A program made the translations under genes and the position numbers. The notes under the pieces were generated by a model. It saw nothing but the letters and a program-made list of their open reading frames with translations, made no database searches and had not been told where the DNA came from. This document shows, one piece after another, positions 35,039 through 43,625 of a DNA stretch of 64,000 nucleotides (positions within the stretch are counted from its first letter, which is position 1; the number at the start of each line of letters is the position of its first letter). Origin of the DNA: Thiosulfatihalobacter marinus. GTDB lineage: Bacteria > Pseudomonadota > Alphaproteobacteria > Rhodobacterales > Rhodobacteraceae. The DNA lies in NCBI RefSeq assembly GCF_016019955.1, contig NZ_JAECRZ010000013.1, positions 1 to 64,000 of the forward strand, given 5' to 3'.

Positions 35039-35344
35039 ATGTCCAATACAGTCAAAACCCTCGCCGTCGCCGGCGCTGTAGCTGCCGCGCTGACGGCCAC
35101 CACGCAGACCACCGCAGTCGCTGCGGAAAAGGAAAAATGCTATGGCATTTCCATGGCCGGCAAAAACGAATGTGCCGCCGGTCCCGGCACCACCTGCGCG
35201 GGCACTGCGACGCTCGATTATCAAGGCAACGCCTGGTCGCTTGTCGAAGCGGGCACCTGCGGCGACATCGAATTGCCAGCCATGGCGGACGGCACCATGC
35301 GCAAGGGCTCGCTTGAGCCGCTGATGCGCGACCTGCCCAGCTGA
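35039..35344 (+). CDS. bufA: bufferin-type copper RiPP precursor 1 (DUF2282, BufA/GigP-like)
   Basis: A 101-residue exported precursor. A Sec signal peptide (residues 1-29, ending TTAVAA) precedes a core with four cysteines at 34, 45, 53 and 74 in the order EKCYG, NECAAG, TTCAGT, GTC, which is the DUF2282/bufferin pattern. In characterised bufferins, central Cys residues are converted to thiooxazole-type heterocycles by an MNIO enzyme and the mature peptide binds copper in the periplasm. Start at 35039 after AAGGGAAGAG. It begins a five-gene operon with a second precursor, the MNIO, its partner and DoxX. Confidence 0.88.
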   Translation: MSNTVKTLAVAGAVAAALTATTQTTAVAAEKEKCYGISMAGKNECAAGPGTTCAGTATLDYQGNAWSLVEAGTCGDIELPAMADGTMRKGSLEPLMRDLPS

Positions 35345-35496
35345 TACAGCCTGACCCGGCCCCGCGTTCCTGCCGGCGGGGCCGGGATTTCCCTGGGCTG
35401 TGCGCAGTTTCCCGATCTCATGCTACACTCGCCCTGCCCAACGGGCTGAGTGATACAACTTTGACACACAGGCAATTGACAAGATTGGAAAACATC

Positions 35497-35802
35497 ATGA
35501 ATCGCATATCTTCGAAAACCGTCGCGCTGACAGGGGCCGTCGTAGCTGCGCTGGCCGCACAAGTGGCGCCAGCCGACGCGGCCGCCAAGGAAAAATGCTT
35601 TGGCGTGGCGCTCGCCGGTCAAAACGGATGCGCTGCCGGGCCCGGCACCACCTGCGCCGGAACCTCCACGGTCGATTACCAGGGCAATAGCTGGCAACTG
35701 GTCGACAAGGGCACCTGCCTGACAATCGACCTGCCCGACATGGCCGACGGCACACCTCGCAAGCCGGCGCTGGAAGCTGTCCCGCGCGATCTGCCCTCCT
35801 GA
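35497..35802 (+). CDS. bufA: bufferin-type copper RiPP precursor 2 (DUF2282, BufA/GigP-like)
   Basis: A second 101-residue precursor, paralog of the first with the same four Cys positions (34, 45, 53, 74), but KEKCFG, NGCAAG and a different signal peptide. The C-terminal ends of both are almost identical in pattern (MADGT, RDLPS), pointing to tandem duplication. A 152-bp gap separates them, long enough for a separate promoter. The MNIO gene starts 12 bp after its stop, so this copy is probably translated together with the enzyme. Confidence 0.88.
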   Translation: MNRISSKTVALTGAVVAALAAQVAPADAAAKEKCFGVALAGQNGCAAGPGTTCAGTSTVDYQGNSWQLVDKGTCLTIDLPDMADGTPRKPALEAVPRDLPS

Positions 35803-35814
35803 CACGGACCCAAG

Positions 35815-36678
35815 ATGCCCGACGCCCCAGATATCCCCCTTTCGCTGCCATGCGCTGCCGGAGTCGGCTACAAGCCGCAGCATTATGCCGATTTGATTTC
35901 GGACCCCGGCACCGTGGCCTGGCTGGAAATCCATGCCGAGAACTACATGGGCGCGGGGGGCCGCCCGCTGGCACAGTTGCGTCACCTCTCCGAGCGGTTT
36001 GCCATGTCTGTGCACGGCGTTGGCCTGTCGATCGGTGGCGAAGCCGCTCTGGACCCCGAACATCTGGCGCGCCTGAAGCATCTGAACAACTGGCTGAAAC
36101 CGGCAGCCTTTTCCGAACATCTCGCCTGGTCCACCCATGATGGCGCATTCCTCAACGATCTTCTGCCCCTGCCCTATACAAACAGCACGCTGGACCGGGT
36201 CTGCCGCCATGTCGATCAGTTACAGGACACGGTTCAGCGCCGGATCCTGCTGGAAAACCCGTCTTCCTACCTGGCCTTTGCCGAAAGCACCTGGTCAGAG
36301 CCCGATTTCCTGCGCGAAGTGTCCGCGCGCACAGGCTGTGGCCTGTTGCTCGATGTGAACAATGTCTTCGTGTCCGCGACCAATCTCGATTACGACCCGC
36401 GCAGCTATATTTCCGAGTTCCCGCTGGAAAAAGTAGGAGAGATCCATTTGGGCGGGCATGACGAGGATGCCGACGAACACGGCCATCCGCTGTTGATCGA
36501 CAGCCATGGCAAACCGGTGGTCGATCCGGTCTGGGCGTTGCTGGATCACGTTCTGGCCCTGTCCGGGCCGCGTCCGATCCTGATTGAATGGGATAATGAC
36601 GTGCCCGACTGGCCCACCCTTCATGCCGAATCCGCCCGCGCGGCGGGCGCCCTGGCGCAGGTGACGGCATGGGCGTGA
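35815..36678 (+). CDS. bufB: multinuclear iron oxidase for bufferin maturation (DUF692, BufB/GigA-like)
   Basis: A 287-residue MNIO-family TIM barrel. Metal-ligand candidates are all visible: EIHAENYMG (residues 38-46), VHGVGLSIGG, SEHLAW (100-105), LLENPSSYLAF, LLLDVNNVFVSATN (177-190), EIHLGGHDED (209-218) and a late EWDND. The enzyme oxidises Cys residues of the precursor using two to three iron ions and O2. It overlaps the start of the next gene by 10 bp. Full length; a usual partner (DUF2063) follows. Confidence 0.92.
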   Translation: MPDAPDIPLSLPCAAGVGYKPQHYADLISDPGTVAWLEIHAENYMGAGGRPLAQLRHLSERFAMSVHGVGLSIGGEAALDPEHLARLKHLNNWLKPAAFSEHLAWSTHDGAFLNDLLPLPYTNSTLDRVCRHVDQLQDTVQRRILLENPSSYLAFAESTWSEPDFLREVSARTGCGLLLDVNNVFVSATNLDYDPRSYISEFPLEKVGEIHLGGHDEDADEHGHPLLIDSHGKPVVDPVWALLDHVLALSGPRPILIEWDNDVPDWPTLHAESARAAGALAQVTAWA

Positions 36679-37421
36679 CCCAAGCCGATTTCCGCGCCGC
36701 GCTGCTGGATGGTGCGATCGGGCGTCCGTCCGGGTTGGTGGACAGCGCCGGGCGCGCCGCCGGACGGCGGTTTGACGTGTATCGCAATAATGTGGCCGTA
36801 TCCCTGACCGAGGCGCTGGCCGCCGGGTTTCCGGCCACGGTCAAGCTATTGGGCGAGACGAATTTCAAATCCGTGGCTGGTGTCTTCCTGCGTCAGTCGC
36901 CGCCAGCCACTCCGATGATGATGCATTATGGCGCCGGGTTTCCCGAATTTCTCGCCGGGTTTCCGCCGCTGGCGCGTCTTGGGTATCTTGGCGATGTTGC
37001 CGCGCTGGAACTGGCGCTGCGCCGGTCCTATCACGCCGCCGACGCGGCACCGATGGCGCCCGACAACTTGGCCGCGATCCCGCCCGACGCGATGCCCGAT
37101 GTCACCTTTACCTTTGCCCCGGCGGTCGAGCTGATCCGCTCGCCCTGGCCCGTTCATGCAATCTGGGCCTTCAATATGGACGATGGCCCAAAGCCCGAAG
37201 CCATTGCACAAGACGTTCTTGTCCTGCGCCCCGCGTTCGATCCCGAGCCCCACCCACTGCCGCCGGGCGCCTACGAGGCACTGTCGGCGCTGATGAACGG
37301 GCAACCGCTTGGCACGGCGGCCGATCGGGGCACGGCGGCACACGGCGCTTTCGACCTTGGCGCGCTCCTTGCCCAGCTGCTGGCAGGGAACGCACTGACG
37401 GGCAGTCCTGCCAAAGCCTGA
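36669..37421 (+). CDS. bufC: DUF2063 partner protein (BufC/GigB-like)
   Basis: A 250-residue protein with an N-terminal DUF2063 putative DNA-binding-like domain (FRAALLDGAIGRPSGL and YRNNVAVSLTEALAAGFPATVKLLGE, about residues 6-60). A C-terminal recognition-type domain has a Pro-rich end. In related systems it holds the precursor for the DUF692 enzyme and is needed for activity. Its start lies inside the last codons of bufB, so both are made together. Confidence 0.88.
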   Translation: MGVTQADFRAALLDGAIGRPSGLVDSAGRAAGRRFDVYRNNVAVSLTEALAAGFPATVKLLGETNFKSVAGVFLRQSPPATPMMMHYGAGFPEFLAGFPPLARLGYLGDVAALELALRRSYHAADAAPMAPDNLAAIPPDAMPDVTFTFAPAVELIRSPWPVHAIWAFNMDDGPKPEAIAQDVLVLRPAFDPEPHPLPPGAYEALSALMNGQPLGTAADRGTAAHGAFDLGALLAQLLAGNALTGSPAKA

Positions 37422-37468
37422 TTCAGGGGCCGCGCCCAGACGGCCCGCACACCACGACGGAAGGTAAC

Positions 37469-37981
37469 ATGATGACGCTCATCTCCACGCACAACACGAT
37501 CGCCGCACGGCTGGAACGCGGTTGGCTCGTTCCCACTTTGGCGCGTCTGCTGTTCCTTTTGGTGCTGTTCTTCTATTTCTGGAACTCGGCCATGCTCAAG
37601 ATCGACGGATCCGTCTTTACGCCCACCGCCGGCGCATTCGCCCAGATCTTCCCCAAGTCCGCCGAGGCCGCGATGTATGATCTTGGCAAGCTTGGCGTGT
37701 TGCAGCGACTTGTCATTTTTGCCGGAACACTGGCCGAATTCATCCTGCCGGTTCTGATCGTTGTCGGCCTGCTGACCCGCCTTGCCGCGCTGGGCATGAT
37801 CGGCTTTATCCTGGTGCAAACGCTGGTGGATGTTACCGGCCACGGTATCAATCCAGGCAGCTTCCTTGACAGCGCGCAGGGCCTTGCCGATCAACGCGCC
37901 ATGTGGATTTTCCTCTGCCTGGTGCTGCTTGTTCAGGGGGCGGGGCCAATTTCGCTGGATCGCGTGTTTCGCCTGAAATAG
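37469..37981 (+). CDS. bufD: DoxX-family membrane protein of the bufferin operon (BufD/GigT-like)
   Basis: A 170-residue protein with four predicted transmembrane helices; FFYFWNSAMLKIDG, VVGLLTRLAALGMIG and VLLVQGAGPISLDRVF are DoxX features. In gold- and copper-induced gig/buf operons a DoxX protein closes the set and may pass electrons or help with redox at the membrane. GGAAGG site 5-10 bases before the ATG. A weak GC hairpin follows. Confidence 0.85.
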   Translation: MMTLISTHNTIAARLERGWLVPTLARLLFLLVLFFYFWNSAMLKIDGSVFTPTAGAFAQIFPKSAEAAMYDLGKLGVLQRLVIFAGTLAEFILPVLIVVGLLTRLAALGMIGFILVQTLVDVTGHGINPGSFLDSAQGLADQRAMWIFLCLVLLVQGAGPISLDRVFRLK

Positions 37982-38004
37982 GGCCCTGGCCCAAAGCCTC
38001 AACC

Positions 38005-38373
38005 CTAGAAATGCGCTTTCTCTTCGTCGGGCTTGCCGGCGGCAATTGCCAGGATGCCGCCCAGCCCGGCAAAGCTGATCGGAAACATGGTAAAGACGTT
38101 AAAGCCGAACGCGCCATACATGCCCGCCGCCGAGGCCAGCAAAAGAACGCCGCCCCACAGCGCCCGGGCTCGTGCCATGGCGCCCCCAGCTATCGCCAAC
38201 AGCGGCGCGATCAGCGCCCCGGCGCGCACCAGTTGCACATTGTCCACCTGTTCGGCCAGCTCTGGCACCTCGCCATAGCGTTGGATGACTTCGGTATAGC
38301 CCCAGCCAAAAAAGCCGACAATCATACCTATGATCCCGGCGATGATACCCAGGGTCAGGGCCGCGTTGCGCAT
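38005..38373 (-). CDS. small four-helix membrane protein, unknown function
   Basis: A 122-residue hydrophobic protein with four transmembrane segments (roughly residues 5-27, 48-67, 70-91 and 95-112) and a short acidic C terminus (GKPDEEKAHF). I do not recognise the family; it is like many Rhodobacterales proteins of the DUF4064-like shape. Convergent with the bufferin operon and not part of it. Confidence 0.65.
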   Translation of the reverse strand: MRNAALTLGIIAGIIGMIVGFFGWGYTEVIQRYGEVPELAEQVDNVQLVRAGALIAPLLAIAGGAMARARALWGGVLLLASAAGMYGAFGFNVFTMFPISFAGLGGILAIAAGKPDEEKAHF

Positions 38374-38420
38374 GTTGATCTCCTGCTTTGCCGCCTATTC
38401 ACATAGGCGCACCCGCCCGA

Positions 38421-38732
38421 TTATCCAAGCGCATCCTGCACATCCTTGCCCCAGCCCAGATACAGCCGCCCGTCCTTTTCGATCAAGGGCCGCTTCATCA
38501 GGGTCGGGTGCGCGCTCAACAATTCCAGCGGGTCGCGCCCCCGCTCTGCCTCGTCCAGCCCTCGCCACGTGGTTGATCGGGTATTGATCAAAGCGGCGCC
38601 AAAACTGGCATCGGCCCGGGCCAGAACTTCGGGCGGAACACCATCTGCGCGGACATCCACAAAATCGGCATCTCGCAATGTTTTCAGCGCCTTGCGGCAC
38701 GTATCGCATGTTTTCAGACCGTATAGTTTCAC
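38421..38732 (-). CDS. ArsC/Spx-family (YffB-like) thiol protein
   Basis: A 103-residue thioredoxin-fold protein. LYGLKTCDTCRKALKTLR at the N terminus carries the CxxC pair, and the C-terminal LIEKDGRLYLGWG is the YffB/ArsC-like signature (KRPL-type motif before it). Proteins of this group include glutaredoxin-coupled arsenate reductases, but YffB-like members lack shown arsenate activity, so this is best called a thiol oxidoreductase-like protein. Confidence 0.8.
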   Translation of the reverse strand: MKLYGLKTCDTCRKALKTLRDADFVDVRADGVPPEVLARADASFGAALINTRSTTWRGLDEAERGRDPLELLSAHPTLMKRPLIEKDGRLYLGWGKDVQDALG

Positions 38733-38943
38733 CTTGCCCCCTTCATCCGCCCCACTGCGAACAGATGTTCAAACCAAGAAAACGCGCGGGTTTTGCTTGC
38801 TTTTTACATCTCAAATGCAATCCTGCCCGCGGACCATTTCATTTCAGCCTCCGCAGGACAAACAAATTCTTCGGGTGTTGAACAGGGTGGGCCCTCGGCG
38901 CTTGGCGCCGGAGTGAGATCAAAGGAATAAGAAGGAGAACGGT

Positions 38944-39150
38944 ATGCCACGCGGTACCGTAAAATGGTTCAATACAACCAAGGGATTTGGATTTATCGAG
39001 CCGGAAGATGGCGGCAAGGACGTTTTTGTGCATATTTCAGCGGTGGAACGCTCGGGGCTCAAGGGGCTTGCCGACAATCAGAAAGTCGAATTCGAAATGA
39101 CGCAGGGCCGCGATGGCCGCGATATGGCGGGCGACATCAAGATCCTGTAA
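38944..39150 (+). CDS. cspA: cold-shock protein CspA family
   Basis: A 68-residue single-domain nucleic-acid chaperone. RNP1 KGFGFIEPE and RNP2 VFVHISAVE are present, with GTVKWFN at the start. Strong AAGGAG site seven bases upstream. The 211-bp interval before it (shared with the divergent ArsC-like gene) is long enough for the extended 5' leader often seen in cold-shock mRNAs, but I see no conserved cold box. A strong terminator follows. Confidence 0.95.
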   Translation: MPRGTVKWFNTTKGFGFIEPEDGGKDVFVHISAVERSGLKGLADNQKVEFEMTQGRDGRDMAGDIKIL

Positions 39151-39157
39151 TCGGTTC

Positions 39158-39184
39158 GGGGCGCAGATTTCGCGCCCCGCCTTT
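39158..39184 (+). terminator. terminator after cspA
   Basis: GGGGCGC / GCGCCCC stem around a 7-nt AT-rich loop, followed by GCCTTTT. Confidence 0.7.
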
Positions 39185-39189
39185 TCACC

Positions 39190-39483
39190 CTATTGGCATC
39201 CCTTCACGCCAGCCGGGCAATCATATGCCACGCGGCGCGGCGTGCTGACCGGAGTGTTGTAGACTTCGCCGGTGTTCGGGTTGCCGCAACAGATCACGCC
39301 GCCAACCGTGATCGGCTGATACCCGGTCGGGCAATAGTTCGCACTGGCTGGATAGGGTTGCAGCAAAATGCCCTCGGGCTGATTGACCGGCCCGATCTTG
39401 GGGGCATTGCTGCTCCATGTCTGCGCCATTGCCGGCGCGGCGGCCAGCATCATTGCAGCGGCAAGGGGAAACAATTTCTTCAT
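39190..39483 (-). CDS. small secreted cysteine-containing protein, unknown function
   Basis: A 97-residue exported protein I do not recognise. A signal peptide (MKKLFPLAAAMMLAAAPAMA) is cut before QTWSSN. The mature part has five cysteines, including adjacent ones (GGVICCGNPNTG) and pairs near the C terminus (YDCPAGVKGC), so disulfides are likely. Proline- and glycine-rich; perhaps a small periplasmic or surface protein. Convergent with cspA. Confidence 0.65.
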   Translation of the reverse strand: MKKLFPLAAAMMLAAAPAMAQTWSSNAPKIGPVNQPEGILLQPYPASANYCPTGYQPITVGGVICCGNPNTGEVYNTPVSTPRRVAYDCPAGVKGCQ

Positions 39484-39606
39484 TGGCAATGGCTCCATCT
39501 TCCGGAAAAAACCAGGTAATGGCTCCAGCCTAGAGGCCGATATGGGAAACTGTCAATTTCCCATGCGGAAACAATATGTTTCGTGCCGCGCCAAAAACCG
39601 CGCCGC

Positions 39607-40515
39607 TCAGCCTTGCAACATCTCCTGGAACTCGCGCCACTCGCGCGCGCTCATCCCGCTATTGTCCTGATCCACGGGCTCGCCTTTCAGCATCCGGCGC
39701 AAACAGTCCATCATCTGGGAAGACATCGTCACCGCGCCCATCCGGTAATCCTCGAACGCCTTGTAGGCCGCCGGCACCCAATCGGCGACCACGTCACAGA
39801 TCGCTTCGGCATAGACCCGGATTTCATACTGGGCGTGAGCATCCGCGCGCAGGCGCAGGAAATGCAACAGGTTGTGCAGATCGACCTTCCAGTACCACTG
39901 GGTATAGATATTGGCCGGCAGGTTCATGCGCGCCAGTTCCCGTGCCAGGCCTTGCTGGTTTTCCTGGCTGATCATCGCTTCGTAGCTGTCATAGGCCCGC
40001 GCACTGTCGGCCTTCAGAATTTCCAGCACCCGCGCCGCCTCTTCGCCCTGCAACGCCTCGCCCCGCCCCTGATTGTTCACCACGGATTGCGCCGCCACGT
40101 GTTCGGGCGCGGGAATATAGAATTCGCGGTCCAGGATCGAATACCGCGCCGAATACTCATTCACATTCGCCGTGCGGTGCCGGATCCACTGGCGCGCGAC
40201 AAAGACCGGCAGTTTCACATGCAGCTTGATCTCGCACATCTCGAACGGGGTCGAATGCCAGTGCCGCATCAGGTACCGGATCAGCCCGGCATCGTTCTGC
40301 ACGCTTTTGGTGCCTTTGCCATAGCTCACCCGCGCCGCCTGGCAGATCGCCGCATCGTCGCCCATGTAATCCACCACCCGGACAAATCCGTGATCCAGCA
40401 CCGGGATCGCTTTGTACAGGTGCTTTTCCATACCATCGCTGACCACGCGCAGCGTCTGGTTCGGGCTGGCACGCAATTCTTCGATCTCGGCCTGTTGTTC
40501 GGGGGTCAGCGACAT
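39607..40515 (-). CDS. thyX: flavin-dependent thymidylate synthase
   Basis: A 302-residue ThyX. The ThyX motif appears as [15 protein letters not shown], where the usual RHR-7X-S ends correctly. The [15 protein letters not shown] region and the FAD-binding [11 protein letters not shown] are also present. It makes dTMP using methylenetetrahydrofolate and FADH2. No thyA is in the window. Start at 40515 ([13 protein letters not shown]); a long upstream in-frame extension is not family-like. Divergent from the lipoprotein gene with about 200 bp between. Confidence 0.95.
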   Translation of the reverse strand: MSLTPEQQAEIEELRASPNQTLRVVSDGMEKHLYKAIPVLDHGFVRVVDYMGDDAAICQAARVSYGKGTKSVQNDAGLIRYLMRHWHSTPFEMCEIKLHVKLPVFVARQWIRHRTANVNEYSARYSILDREFYIPAPEHVAAQSVVNNQGRGEALQGEEAARVLEILKADSARAYDSYEAMISQENQQGLARELARMNLPANIYTQWYWKVDLHNLLHFLRLRADAHAQYEIRVYAEAICDVVADWVPAAYKAFEDYRMGAVTMSSQMMDCLRRMLKGEPVDQDNSGMSAREWREFQEMLQG

Positions 40516-40718
40516 CCGGGCGATTCCCTTGCTCTGTGGTTCTTGCTTGGCGCCACTATATATTGAGGCGCGCACCCAAGGAAACACAGGATTGAGGCGA
40601 CATCGCCGCAACAGCGCCGGTTCAGCGGTTTTGGCAACATTGACTTTCGCGCGCGGCTCATAGACCGTGTTGCCAACGACCCGGAAAACCGGGCGACAGC
40701 AGTAACCGAGGCAGTGAC

Positions 40719-41660
40719 ATGATCCGCTCATTCTTGATGATGGCCGTTCTGGCCACAGTCGCCGCGTGCGGCAGTGGCGATCCGCTCAATCCCACCACCG
40801 GCGATGACGGAGGCGGGACAGATCCGACAGATCCTGTGACAACCGATCCAACGGTTCCCGACGTGCTTGCCGGCAACCTCAAATCGATCAGCTATGACGC
40901 CACCAACAAAACCGTCACGGCCCAGGTCTATGCCCTGGATTCCACGCCTGTCGATGTCGTTTATACACGCGATGCCGGGCGCGATCTGAACGGATACGAA
41001 GCCTATATCGTCCAGGAGGATTCGCTGGATCGCTTTTTCGTGGCCATGGTGGGTGAAAGCACGGACAGTTCGGTTCAGGCCGGCGTCGTGGGCGATGGCG
41101 GACAGTTCAACCGCGTTCTGCAAGGCGCCTATTTCGAACGCGACGGCGATTTTGACGCCCCCGATATTGGCGACGGGCCAAATGCCGGACAGGTCTCTTA
41201 TGCCGGCAATTATGTGGGAATGACCAATATTTCCCGCGCCATTGACCCCGGCGGCGTGCCCCCGGCCGTGGTGCCGGGCGAACCCGTGATGATCAGCGGC
41301 CAGATTTTCCTGAACGCGAATTTCTCGGACATGGCGGTGAACGGCGCGATCTATGATCGCCAGTTGCTACTGACGACACCATCCGATTTGCCGGATCTGG
41401 CGCTGATCGTAACCGAAATCGGCACCGATGGCAGCTTCCTTGGCGAAGTCGAGTATCGCGGCCTGATCGGGCAGAGCATCGGCGAATATGGCGGTATTTT
41501 CGGCGGCGAGAATGCCGCGGCGGTGGGCGGCGCCCTCAGCCTGTCCGAGTTCGACGGCGAGACGGGGCCTTTGGACAACGAACTGGAACGCGGCTTCTTT
41601 GTCCTGTCCCAGTGCGGGCAACCCGGCGCGGCAGCCATCTGTAGCAATGTGGCGAATTAA
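40719..41660 (+). CDS. surface-exposed lipoprotein candidate with TbpB-like barrel (Slam cargo)
   Basis: A 313-residue lipoprotein. A signal peptide with lipobox (VLATVAAC; Cys17) is followed by a Gly/Asp/Thr/Pro-rich linker to about residue 48 and a beta-rich domain. The C-terminal stretch at about residues 254-275 ([20 protein letters not shown]) matches the GxFxGxxAxxxGG signature of transferrin-binding-protein-like beta-barrel domains. Together with the overlapping Slam-like gene this suggests delivery to the cell surface; ligand unknown. No iron-receptor gene (TbpA-like) is adjacent. Confidence 0.72.
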   Translation: MIRSFLMMAVLATVAACGSGDPLNPTTGDDGGGTDPTDPVTTDPTVPDVLAGNLKSISYDATNKTVTAQVYALDSTPVDVVYTRDAGRDLNGYEAYIVQEDSLDRFFVAMVGESTDSSVQAGVVGDGGQFNRVLQGAYFERDGDFDAPDIGDGPNAGQVSYAGNYVGMTNISRAIDPGGVPPAVVPGEPVMISGQIFLNANFSDMAVNGAIYDRQLLLTTPSDLPDLALIVTEIGTDGSFLGEVEYRGLIGQSIGEYGGIFGGENAAAVGGALSLSEFDGETGPLDNELERGFFVLSQCGQPGAAAICSNVAN

Positions 41661-43122
41661 CGGGTTTCGCACCTCACTTGAATCAAAGCGGGCCGCGGCT
41701 GCTTCCGGCGCCAGGGGCGCGATCGGGCCATCGCGGGTTCGACAGCGGGCATGCACCGCCCTTCTGACACTGACCCTGACGTTCAGCGCCGCCGCGCTGG
41801 CGGCCCAGTCCGCCCTGCCGGTCCTGACAAAGGTGCAGGCGCGCGATCTCATGGCCTATGCCTTGCGCAGCAACCAGACACAGGCGGCCGCGCAGATCGC
41901 ACAGGCGTTTCTGAGCGAAGACAAATCCGATCCCGCCGCGCATTACACGATGGCCATGGTCTATGCGCGTTCAGGCAACCTGCCCGAGGCACGCAAATCG
42001 TCCCGCCTGGCGTTCCGCTATTCCAAAAGCGATGTGCAAAGTTTCATGTCCGCCGATCTCAGCGCGCGGCTGGCCTATCAGGACAAGTCCCTCACATGGG
42101 CACAATACTGGCTGCGCCGGGCCCACACCGAAGCCCCCGACGCGGTACAGCAGCGCCGGATCGAACAGGACTTCAAACGCGTCCGCACCCAGAACCCATT
42201 CCAGTTCCGCATCGACACGTCGGTCGCTCCGTCCTCCAATGTCAATAACGGGTCCCTGTCGCGCTATATGATCATCGACGGCGTGCCGGTGATCGGTGTC
42301 AATGTGGGCGATGCCATGGCGCTGTCCGGGATAGAGGCCATGCTGAACGCGCGGTTGGGCTATCGTCTGCGCGAATCGCAAACCACCGAAACCCGCGCCG
42401 TGGCACGCTATTTCATGCGCCGCGTGACCCTGTCGGATGACGCCAGGCAAACCGCGCCGGGCGCACGCGGCTCGGATTATGCGTATTCCCTGCTCGAAGG
42501 CGGGTTGCGACATGCGTTTCGCCCCTCGCGGGACGGCCCGGTCTGGAGCGTTGGCGCGCTGGTCGGACGCGCCTGGTACGCCAACGACCCCTCCTATGAT
42601 CTGGCCCGCCTCGAAGGCGGTGGCACCTGGCAAAAACCGGGCAACCGGACATTCTCGATCCTGGCCAAGCGGGAATGGCGCCGGGAAACCAGCGCGCCGG
42701 GCGGCACCGATGTCTTTACCGGCCTCACTTTCGGATATTCGAAAAAGCTGAAATCGGGCGACGCGCTGTCGACCCTGATCAGCCTGAACAAGACCGACGA
42801 TGCGACCCCGGCATTCTCGTCCCGCGGGGCGGGTGCGCAGATTCGCTACACGTTCGACAAACCGATCGGAACCGTGCAGCTCAGCACCGCGCTCAGCGCC
42901 GGGTTCAGCGATTATTCCGATTACCGGGTCGGGTTCATCCAGGTTCCCGGCGGGCGGCAGGATCTTTCACTTTCGGGCGAGGTGGAACTGTCCTTTCTGA
43001 ACATGCAATATGCCGGCTTTGCCCCCACATTGACGTTTCGCGCCCTGACGACTGATTCCAACGTCAGCCGGTTTGACACCCGGCAATTCTCGGTGAATAT
43101 CGGCATCCGCTCGGCCTTTTGA
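41647..43122 (+). CDS. Slam-like outer-membrane translocator (DUF560, type XI secretion)
   Basis: A 491-residue outer-membrane protein. A long basic lead is followed by a hydrophobic signal segment (ALLTLTLTFSAAALA). An alpha-helical TPR-like domain comes next (about residues 55-170, SNQTQAAAQIAQAFLSEDK and AHYTMAMVYARSGN). The C-terminal half is an alternating amphipathic beta barrel ending with Phe (IGIRSAF), as needed for BAM insertion. Architecture and adjacency to a TbpB-like lipoprotein match Slam proteins. Starts 14 bp inside the lipoprotein gene. Confidence 0.75.
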   Translation: MWRINGFRTSLESKRAAAASGARGAIGPSRVRQRACTALLTLTLTFSAAALAAQSALPVLTKVQARDLMAYALRSNQTQAAAQIAQAFLSEDKSDPAAHYTMAMVYARSGNLPEARKSSRLAFRYSKSDVQSFMSADLSARLAYQDKSLTWAQYWLRRAHTEAPDAVQQRRIEQDFKRVRTQNPFQFRIDTSVAPSSNVNNGSLSRYMIIDGVPVIGVNVGDAMALSGIEAMLNARLGYRLRESQTTETRAVARYFMRRVTLSDDARQTAPGARGSDYAYSLLEGGLRHAFRPSRDGPVWSVGALVGRAWYANDPSYDLARLEGGGTWQKPGNRTFSILAKREWRRETSAPGGTDVFTGLTFGYSKKLKSGDALSTLISLNKTDDATPAFSSRGAGAQIRYTFDKPIGTVQLSTALSAGFSDYSDYRVGFIQVPGGRQDLSLSGEVELSFLNMQYAGFAPTLTFRALTTDSNVSRFDTRQFSVNIGIRSAF

Positions 43123-43196
43123 TCCCGCCTGCCCTCGACAATCGCGGGCCGCACCCGCACAGTGACGGCAAGGTTCAATCACCAGGGAAAGCCGAC

Positions 43197-43625
43197 ATGC
43201 ACGTGAAATACCTGCACACCATGGTCCGCGTGGCCGATCTTGAAAAATCCATGGCCTTCTACGCCCTTCTGGGGCTCAAGGAAATCCGCCGCTACGAAAG
43301 CGAGGCGGGCCGCTTCACCCTGGTTTACCTGGCGGCGGACGGGGATCACGATTGCCCGCTGGAACTGACCTGGAACTGGGACGGAGATGACGGCCTGCCC
43401 AGCGACAGCCGCCATTTCGGCCATCTCGCCTACGAGGTCGGCAATATCTACGAAATGTGTCAGCACCTGGCCGACAACGGTGTGGCAATCAATCGCCCGC
43501 CGCGCGACGGGCGCATGGCCTTTGTCCGCTCGCCCGACAATATCTCGATCGAGCTGTTGCAACAGGGCGAGGCGCTGGCCCCGGCCGAACCCTGGGTCGG
43601 CATGGACAGCACGGGACACTGGTGA
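43197..43625 (+). CDS. gloA: glyoxalase I (lactoylglutathione lyase)
   Basis: A 142-residue VOC protein. Expected metal ligands are present: His in KYLHTMVRV, Glu in LELTWNW, His in FGHLAYEV and Glu in ISIELLQ. This matches the short Ni/Co-type bacterial glyoxalase I, which turns the methylglyoxal-glutathione hemithioacetal into S-lactoylglutathione. ATG at 43197 after CAGGGAAA. Its stop overlaps the next GTG start (GTGA), so a DUF1194 pair is translationally coupled to it. Confidence 0.92.
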   Translation: MHVKYLHTMVRVADLEKSMAFYALLGLKEIRRYESEAGRFTLVYLAADGDHDCPLELTWNWDGDDGLPSDSRHFGHLAYEVGNIYEMCQHLADNGVAINRPPRDGRMAFVRSPDNISIELLQQGEALAPAEPWVGMDSTGHW

